Below, piece by piece: positions 35,548 through 41,001 of a DNA stretch of 41,001 nucleotides. The position numbers were made by a program, and so were the translations under genes. The stretch's first letter is position 1. Each line of letters starts with the position of its first letter. The DNA comes from an uncultured Collinsella sp. GTDB taxonomy: Bacteria; Actinomycetota; Coriobacteriia; Coriobacteriales; Coriobacteriaceae. The notes under the pieces were generated by a model, which saw only the letters and a program-made list of their open reading frames with translations, did not search any database and was not told the DNA's origin. The stretch covers positions 1 to 41,001 of the forward strand of contig CABVCJ010000012.1 of assembly GCA_902496845.1 (NCBI GenBank), in the 5' to 3' direction.

Positions 35548-38418
35548 ATGAGTCGCCGTAATACCGAACTGCTCTTACTCATCGCCTCGGCGTTCCCCGT
35601 CATCCTGCTGTATGCGATGTACGTGCTCACCGCAGGCGCCGCCATCTCGTTTGAGACACTTGCCGTTCCGATCGGTCTCTTTGCCGCCTTCGCCGCGGCG
35701 CATATCGCCGTGCGCATTCTGGCACCCGGCGCCGACCCGGCCATCCTGCCCATCGTCTTTGTTCTTTCGGGCATTGGCATCACGTTTGTGACGCGCTTGG
35801 CGCCCACGCTCGCCATCTCGCAGCTCGTCATCCTGTTTATCTCGGTGGCGTTGATGGTAGGTACGCTTGCGCTGGTCAAAAACCTCGACGTAGTCATGCG
35901 CTACAAGTACACCTTTGGCATCATCGGCATCATCTTGCTGATGCTGCCCATCTTTATCGGCACCACGATCTCGGGCTCTAAACTGTGGATTCGCATCGCC
36001 GGCTTTACCATTCAGCCCGGCGAGTTCGCCAAGGTCTTTATCGTGCTGTTCCTAGCCGGTTACCTGGCCGAGAACCGCGAACTGCTCTCTATCTCCAACC
36101 GCAAGATCTTGGGTCTTAAGATTCCGCGTCTGCGCCTGCTGCTGCCGCTGTTCGCAGTCTGGGGCGTATGCCTGCTCGTCGTTGTCTTCGAACGTGACCT
36201 GGGCTCGGCCTTGCTGTTCTACACCATCTTCTTGCTGATGCTCTACGTTGCCACGGGTCGCTTCTCGTATGTCATCATCGGCCTTGTGCTCTTGGCCGTG
36301 GGGGCCGTGGGTGCTTACAAGTTCCTGTCGCACGTCCAGGTTCGTTTCCAGATCTGGGCCGATCCCTTTAAGGATGCACAGGGCCAGGGCTACCAGATTG
36401 TCCAGTCCCTCTTCTCGCTGGCCGACGGCGGCCTTGTTGGCGTCGGCATTGGCAACGGCATGGCCAACAACATCCCCGTCGTCGAGTCCGACTTTATCTT
36501 CTCGGCTATCGGCGAGGAGATGGGCCTTTTGGGCGGTGGCGCCGTTCTTATCCTGTTTATGCTCTTTGCCGTACGTGGCCTGACCACGGCAGCCCGTGCC
36601 AAGTCCGACCTTGCCGCCTTTAGCGCCACTGGTCTTACGGCCGCCATCAGCTTCCAGGCGTTCTTGATCGTTGGCGGCGTTACCCGCCTGATCCCGCTGA
36701 CCGGCGTCACCCTGCCCTTTATGAGCCAGGGCGGCTCCTCGCTGCTGGCAAGCTTTATCATCGTCGCGCTGCTGCTGCGCGCCGGTGACGAGGCAACCGG
36801 TCGCGAGGCCGAGCTCACCGGCACCGGCACCATGGCCGCCATCACCGACGACCAGGTCGCCTCGGCGGTCTCCCCGGCTGGCACGCGCTTCGCCACTTCG
36901 TCTTCGCACAACCGCGGCAGCCACTCCGCCGGCTCGCGCATGCGCCGTCGCCTGCTCGACACGCCCGAATCCGGTGTGCTCGGCCGCGTGGCGCTCGCCA
37001 ATCGACTGACCCGCGCCGTGCTCGCCTTTACGGCACTATTCGCCATCCTTATCGGCAACCTCACCTATGTCCAGGTCATCAAGGCCAAGGACTATCAGGA
37101 CATGCCGACCAACAACCACACCATCGCCCGCTCCAAGTACATCCAGCGCGGCTCCATCATCACGTCCGACGGCGTGACGCTGGCCGAGTCGCTGCAACAG
37201 GAAGACGGCACCTACGCCCGCTCCTACCCCAACGGAAACATGGCCGCTCACGTGGTGGGCTATGTAAGCCAGCAGTACGGCACCGCTGGTGTCGAGAGCG
37301 TCATGAACGAAACGCTCACCGGCTCCAAGGATTACTCCAGCTGGGACAACGCCCTCGCGTCGCTCGCGGGCCAAAACCAACCGGGCAACACCGCCAAGCT
37401 CACCATCGACTCGCGCATCCAGACGGCTGCCGAGCAGGCACTCAAGGGCTTTAAGGGTGCCGTGGTGGTTATGGATCCGCGCACCGGCGCGGTCCTCGCA
37501 TGCGCAAGCTCGCCCACCTATGACAACACCAACATCGATGCCCTGATGCAGTCGGGCGGTGGCGAGGACGGCTCCATGTACGACCGCGCCATGGACGCTC
37601 TCTATACCCCGGGCTCGACCTTTAAGGTCGTCACACTCTCCGCGGCGCTCGAAACCGGCACCGCCAGCCTTACCAGCACGTACCAGGCGCCCGGCTCCAT
37701 GGATATCGGCAACGCGCCGGTCACCAATTACGCCAACGAGAGCTACGGTACCATCAGCCTGCAACAGGCCTTTGCCGTGTCGTCCAACGTCGTCTTTGGC
37801 CAGGTGGCCAACGAGATCGGCGCCAGCTCGCTCGTCCAGTTTGCCAACGCCTTTGGTTACGGCCAAAAGCTCGGTCAGGACCTGACCACCGCGACCTCCA
37901 TCATGGCCGACCCCTCGCTCATGACCGAGTGGGAGACCGCCTGGGCAGGCGCCGGCCAGCCTGTCGGCATGGACCACACGCCAGGTCCGCAGACCACCGT
38001 CATGCAAAACTGCGTGATAGCGGCGGCCATCGCCAACAGCGGCGTGGTCATGGACCCGTTCTTCGTGGCCCAGGTGCTCGCCCCCGACGGAACCGTGGTC
38101 AAGACCACGCAATCCCGCTCGCTCGGCCAGGCCGTCAGCGCCACCACGGCCGATCAGGTCAAGCAGGCCATGCTCGCGGTTGTCCAGTCCGGCACCGGCA
38201 CCGATGCCCAGATTCCGGGCGTCAAGGTCGCCGGCAAGACTGGATCGGCCGAGACCGGCGGCACCAACGTCAACTCGATGTTCGTCGGCTTCGCACCTTA
38301 CGATTCACCCACGGTCGCCATCTCGGTGGCCTTGGAGGATTACGACAAACACGACGTCAAGGCAGCCAAGATCGCCGGCATCGTCCTGACCGCGGCACTT
38401 GCCGCCCAAGGAGCGTGA
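35548..38418 (+). CDS. SEDS glycosyltransferase-class B PBP fusion (RodA-PbpA)
   Basis: A 956-residue in-frame fusion of two proteins that are separate genes (rodA, pbpA) in mycobacteria. Residues 1-420 are a RodA/FtsW SEDS polymerase with about ten membrane segments, FTIQPGEFAKVF, VVESDFIFSAIGEEMGLLG (the catalytic Asp in SDFIF) and LPFMSQGGSSLL. Residues about 420-470 are a Ser/Thr/Ala-rich linker ending MRRRLLD. One further membrane segment (about 480-505) leads to a class B penicillin-binding protein. Its transpeptidase motifs are PGSTFKVV (Ser690), VSSNVVFG near 745 and AGKTGSAE near 897. One chain should therefore polymerise lipid II and crosslink the glycan. The ATG at 35548 has GAAAGGGAG upstream. 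It lies between the phosphatase and the PASTA kinase, which probably regulates it. Confidence 0.95.
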   Translation: MSRRNTELLLLIASAFPVILLYAMYVLTAGAAISFETLAVPIGLFAAFAAAHIAVRILAPGADPAILPIVFVLSGIGITFVTRLAPTLAISQLVILFISVALMVGTLALVKNLDVVMRYKYTFGIIGIILLMLPIFIGTTISGSKLWIRIAGFTIQPGEFAKVFIVLFLAGYLAENRELLSISNRKILGLKIPRLRLLLPLFAVWGVCLLVVVFERDLGSALLFYTIFLLMLYVATGRFSYVIIGLVLLAVGAVGAYKFLSHVQVRFQIWADPFKDAQGQGYQIVQSLFSLADGGLVGVGIGNGMANNIPVVESDFIFSAIGEEMGLLGGGAVLILFMLFAVRGLTTAARAKSDLAAFSATGLTAAISFQAFLIVGGVTRLIPLTGVTLPFMSQGGSSLLASFIIVALLLRAGDEATGREAELTGTGTMAAITDDQVASAVSPAGTRFATSSSHNRGSHSAGSRMRRRLLDTPESGVLGRVALANRLTRAVLAFTALFAILIGNLTYVQVIKAKDYQDMPTNNHTIARSKYIQRGSIITSDGVTLAESLQQEDGTYARSYPNGNMAAHVVGYVSQQYGTAGVESVMNETLTGSKDYSSWDNALASLAGQNQPGNTAKLTIDSRIQTAAEQALKGFKGAVVVMDPRTGAVLACASSPTYDNTNIDALMQSGGGEDGSMYDRAMDALYTPGSTFKVVTLSAALETGTASLTSTYQAPGSMDIGNAPVTNYANESYGTISLQQAFAVSSNVVFGQVANEIGASSLVQFANAFGYGQKLGQDLTTATSIMADPSLMTEWETAWAGAGQPVGMDHTPGPQTTVMQNCVIAAAIANSGVVMDPFFVAQVLAPDGTVVKTTQSRSLGQAVSATTADQVKQAMLAVVQSGTGTDAQIPGVKVAGKTGSAETGGTNVNSMFVGFAPYDSPTVAISVALEDYDKHDVKAAKIAGIVLTAALAAQGA

Positions 38419-38550
38419 TGCCTGTGATCGAAGCGGATACTTGGGGCGCGCCGCGGCCGATGAGCTAGCGGCAAGGCGCCACGCGGTCCCAGCGGCCATA
38501 GATTTGGTACTACACACATCGTTGAGCGAATAAGTTAGTTAGGAGCAGGA

Positions 38551-40500
38551 ATGGAACAGAGGGTCCTCGGGGGAAGATACCTCCTCAAGGATAAGGTGGG
38601 AACGGGCGGCATGGCGACCGTCTTCCGTGCGCAAGATCAGGTCCTCGACCGCACGGTTGCCGTCAAGATCATGCTGCCGCAGTATGCCGGCGACGCCACC
38701 TTCGCCGCCCGCTTTAAGCAGGAGGCCCAGGCAGCAGCAGGTCTCTCCTCCCCCTATATCGTGGGCGTCTACGATTGGGGCAAGGATGGCGATACCTACT
38801 ACATCGTCATGGAGTACCTGCGCGGTACCGACCTTAAGAGCGGCATCAAGAGCCACGGCGCCCTCGATCCAAAGAAGGTCGCGCAGATCGGCTCGCAGAT
38901 CAGCTCCGCGCTTTCGGTCGCCCACAAGCACGAGATCATCCACCGCGACATTAAGCCGCAAAACATCATGGTGCTGCCCGACGGCAACATCAAGGTCATG
39001 GACTTTGGCATCGCGCGCGCAAAGAACAGCCACCTCACGCAGGACAACAATGTACTGGGCACCGCCCACTACGTAAGCCCCGAGCAAACGCGCGGCCAGG
39101 ACCTCGGTCCCACTTCGGATATCTACTCCCTGGGCGTCGTGATGTACGAGTGCGCCACCGGTCGCGTCCCCTTTGACGGCGACGACGCCATCTCGGTTGC
39201 GCTCAAGCAAGTAAACGAACTGCCGGTTCCGCCGAGCCAAGTCAACTCCGGCGTCGATGCCGATCTGGAGCGCATCATCCTCAAGTGCATGGAAAAGGAC
39301 CCGTCGAACCGCTTCCAGACGGCAGACGAGCTGCGCCAGGTGCTCAACAACTACCTGTCCGGTCGCGCCGTCAACGTCTCCGAGCCCACGCGCATCATCG
39401 GTGCCGCGGGCGACCTGGGCGCCACCAAGACCCGTGAGCTGTCTGACTCCACGCGCGCTATGGTTCGCCCCGTATCGGGCGTAAGCGGACAGACCAACCC
39501 CCGCAGCGCCGTCTCGGGTTCCACCGGTTCCTACGAGGTCGATCAGCCCAAGTCCAACAAGAACAAGATTATCGCAGCCGTAGTCGCCGCAATCGCCGTG
39601 GTTGGCGTTGTGGTGGCCTTCGCCACCGGGCTCTTTGGGGGCGAGCAGGTTACGGTGCCCGATGTGCTTAACAAGGACCAGCAGACCGCTATCGAGCTGA
39701 TCAAGGAGGCCGGCCTTGAGGTCGGAACTGTCGACCAGAGCTATAATGACGATGTCGACGAGGGCAAGGTTGCCGAGCAGACCCCCAACGGCAACACTAA
39801 GAAGCCCAAGGGCTCCAAGGTGAACCTGGTGATCTCCAAGGGCCCCAAGCCCTCCGAGAAAGTTGAGGTTCCGCAGCTCGTCGGCCTAACCAAGGACCAG
39901 GCCGAGGCCGCGCTGGCAAGCGTGGGCCTGAAGGGCAACGCAACCGAGGAGGCCAACGAAGCCGACGAAGGCCAGGTCTTTGAGCAGGGCACTGATGCCG
40001 GCAAGGAAGTCGAGAAGGGCACGACCATCTCGTATAAGGTCTCCAGCGGTCCTGACACCACCTCCGTCCCCGATCTGACCGACATGACCGAGGCCCAGGC
40101 ACGCAACGCTCTCGACATGGCCGGTTTTGGCGTCAACGTGAGCTACCAGGAGAACGATTCCGTCACCGAGGGCACCGTCATTAGCTGGAACCCCAGCGGC
40201 AAGCAGAAGCCCGGCGCCACGATCACCGTCGTCATCGCCAAGAAGTCTGGCAAGGCCAGCGTTCCGGGCAACCTGTACGGCAAGAGCATCTCCGCCGCCG
40301 TCACCGCGCTCAACAACGCCGGGTTCTACAACATCGCATTCTGCGATCAGAACGGCAATCCCGTGAGTGGCAACGAAAACGCCACCGTGACGGGCGTCTC
40401 CCCCACTGGCAAGCAGTCCACCGACAGCACGATCACGCTGACGGTTTCGGTTTCTGGCTCTGGTACTGATTCAGGCGACGACGCCGGTACAAGCAACTAG
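38551..40500 (+). CDS. pknB: PASTA-domain Ser/Thr protein kinase PknB
   Basis: A 649-residue sensor kinase. The kinase domain (about 10-270) has KVGTGGMATVFRA, Lys39 in VAVKIM, IIHRDIKPQNIM near 131, KVMDFGIARA near 151 and LGTAHYVSPEQ. A juxtamembrane region rich in Ser/Thr contains likely autophosphorylation sites (EPTRIIGAAG). One membrane segment (about 338-360) is followed by four PASTA repeats, starting VTVPDVLNKDQ, VEVPQLVGLTKDQ, TSVPDLTDMTEAQ and ASVPGNLYGKS. PASTA domains bind muropeptides or lipid II, so the kinase reports wall status to division and growth proteins. AGGAGCAGGA precedes the ATG. The 132-base gap after the SEDS-PBP gene is the largest in the cluster and may hold a second promoter. 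A strong terminator follows. Confidence 0.97.
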   Translation: MEQRVLGGRYLLKDKVGTGGMATVFRAQDQVLDRTVAVKIMLPQYAGDATFAARFKQEAQAAAGLSSPYIVGVYDWGKDGDTYYIVMEYLRGTDLKSGIKSHGALDPKKVAQIGSQISSALSVAHKHEIIHRDIKPQNIMVLPDGNIKVMDFGIARAKNSHLTQDNNVLGTAHYVSPEQTRGQDLGPTSDIYSLGVVMYECATGRVPFDGDDAISVALKQVNELPVPPSQVNSGVDADLERIILKCMEKDPSNRFQTADELRQVLNNYLSGRAVNVSEPTRIIGAAGDLGATKTRELSDSTRAMVRPVSGVSGQTNPRSAVSGSTGSYEVDQPKSNKNKIIAAVVAAIAVVGVVVAFATGLFGGEQVTVPDVLNKDQQTAIELIKEAGLEVGTVDQSYNDDVDEGKVAEQTPNGNTKKPKGSKVNLVISKGPKPSEKVEVPQLVGLTKDQAEAALASVGLKGNATEEANEADEGQVFEQGTDAGKEVEKGTTISYKVSSGPDTTSVPDLTDMTEAQARNALDMAGFGVNVSYQENDSVTEGTVISWNPSGKQKPGATITVVIAKKSGKASVPGNLYGKSISAAVTALNNAGFYNIAFCDQNGNPVSGNENATVTGVSPTGKQSTDSTITLTVSVSGSGTDSGDDAGTSN

Positions 40501-40551
40501 TCGGCTGCTTATTATCTGCGCAGCGAACGCCGCAAACATATTCGCTCAGAA

Positions 40552-40591
40552 GCGCCCGCTTGCTCCCCCGGCAAGCGGGCGCTTTGCTTTT
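40552..40591 (+). terminator. Terminator of the pknB cluster
   Basis: Eleven-base stem GCGCCCGCTTG / CAAGCGGGCGC with a nine-base loop, followed by TTTGCTTTT. It is about 50 bases past the pknB stop. Confidence 0.94.
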
Positions 40592-40633
40592 GATGCGACC
40601 CGCTAGCATGGAAAGGCGCAGCTCTAACACCAA

Positions 40634-41001
40634 AAGAGCCCGGCACCGTGGTGGTACCGGGCTCGATATTCCTCTGGTGCCCCCGGGCGAATTCGAAAAC
40701 TCCCCCCGCGGGGAAATTGGCGACGCGGGTGTCGACGGTCCGAATCCGGCCTTTAGACCAGAAGAGCCCGGCACCGTAGCGGTACCGGGCTCGATATTCC
40801 TCTGGTGCCCCCGGGCGGATTCGAAAACTCCCCCCGCGGGGAAATTGGCGACGCGGGTGTCGACGGTCCGAATCCGGCCTTTAGACCAGAAGAGCCCGGC
40901 ACCGTAGCGGTACCGGGCTCGATATTCCTCTGGTGCCCCCGGGCGGATTCGAAAACTCCCCCCGCGGGGAAATTGGCGACGCGGGTGTCGACGGTCCGAA
41001 T
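40634..41001. repeat. Tandem array of 128-bp structured repeats
   Basis: Two full units (40634-40761 and 40762-40889) and a partial third (40890 to the window end) with an exact period of 128 bases; units differ at few positions. Each begins with a hairpin GAGCCCGGCACC / GGTACCGGGCTC that pairs fully only in minus-strand RNA, where the odd pair is G-U, and in the first unit is followed there by TTTT. The rest of the unit is an inverted repeat: TCTGGT / ACCAGA (40801-40806, 40885-40890) outside CGGATTCG / CGAATCCG (40816-40823, 40869-40876). The array continues beyond the window. Open frames through it are by-products of the repeat. Confidence 0.92.

Noticed and set aside
35531..35548. A split between the SEDS and PBP parts caused by a hidden start of a separate pbpA gene
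   Set aside because: Near the junction (about 36940) no ribosome site precedes the in-frame ATG, and the reading frame and codon use continue smoothly, so a single fused gene is the better call.
33225..35897. An 890-codon minus-strand frame over fhaB and the phosphatase
   Set aside because: It is the antisense of well-supported genes with clear domains, has biased composition, and crosses gene boundaries without a ribosome site.
40801..40890. A functional tRNA gene inside the tandem unit
   Set aside because: A TTCGAAT loop and ACCA end are present on the minus strand, but the T-stem does not pair and no matching acceptor 5' strand is found.
40634..41001. CRISPR array
   Set aside because: The period of 128 bases with near-identical whole units has no short repeat/unique spacer pattern, and no cas genes are nearby.

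Overview
The window looks like chromosomal DNA of a high-GC, anaerobic, gut-type actinobacterium of the class Coriobacteriia, most likely Collinsella or a close relative. The evidence is the GC-rich coding with good Shine-Dalgarno sites, the actinobacterial FhaA-FhaB-PstP-RodA-PbpA-PknB gene order, a large homodimeric-type pyruvate:ferredoxin oxidoreductase, a lone carbamate kinase, and several families of hairpin repeats between genes. The genus is inferred from memory of such genomes and was not tested by a search.

Positions 1-30,200 are read mostly from the minus strand. In order of position they hold: a UMF1/MFS transporter; a zinc-dependent phospholipase C-like protein; a LytR/LytS-type two-component system; an amidohydrolase with an APC amino-acid permease; a plus-strand anchored C39-like cysteine peptidase; a complete beta-glucoside PTS operon (LicR-like regulator, EIIA, EIIB, EIIC, 6-phospho-beta-glucosidase); carbamate kinase; and pyruvate:ferredoxin oxidoreductase. 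Next come a three-gene phospho-signalling operon (anchored Ser/Gly-linker protein, membrane Ser/Thr kinase, FHA protein) and the dnaX / ybaB / recR block. That block is interrupted by a small plus-strand membrane-protein gene with its own -10 box.

Positions 29,400-40,500 are on the plus strand: a YcxB-like membrane protein, then a compact and partly overlapping cluster of polytopic Ser/Thr kinase, FhaA, FhaB, PP2C phosphatase, an in-frame fusion of a RodA-type SEDS glycosyltransferase with a class B penicillin-binding protein, and a PknB kinase with four PASTA repeats. By analogy with other actinobacteria, this cluster joins peptidoglycan polymerisation and crosslinking to reversible Ser/Thr phosphorylation. 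The SEDS-PBP fusion and the use of a polytopic kinase where PknA usually sits are its most distinctive points.

The spaces between genes are unusually rich in structure. There are large near-perfect inverted repeats at 1534-1595, 15320-15377, 17015-17139 and 21050-21139, and a mosaic of shorter repeats at 9180-9500. The window ends inside an array of 128-bp tandem repeats (40634 onward), each able to fold into a long nested structure plus a terminator-like hairpin. The array and the dispersed hairpins are the best candidates here for undescribed biology.
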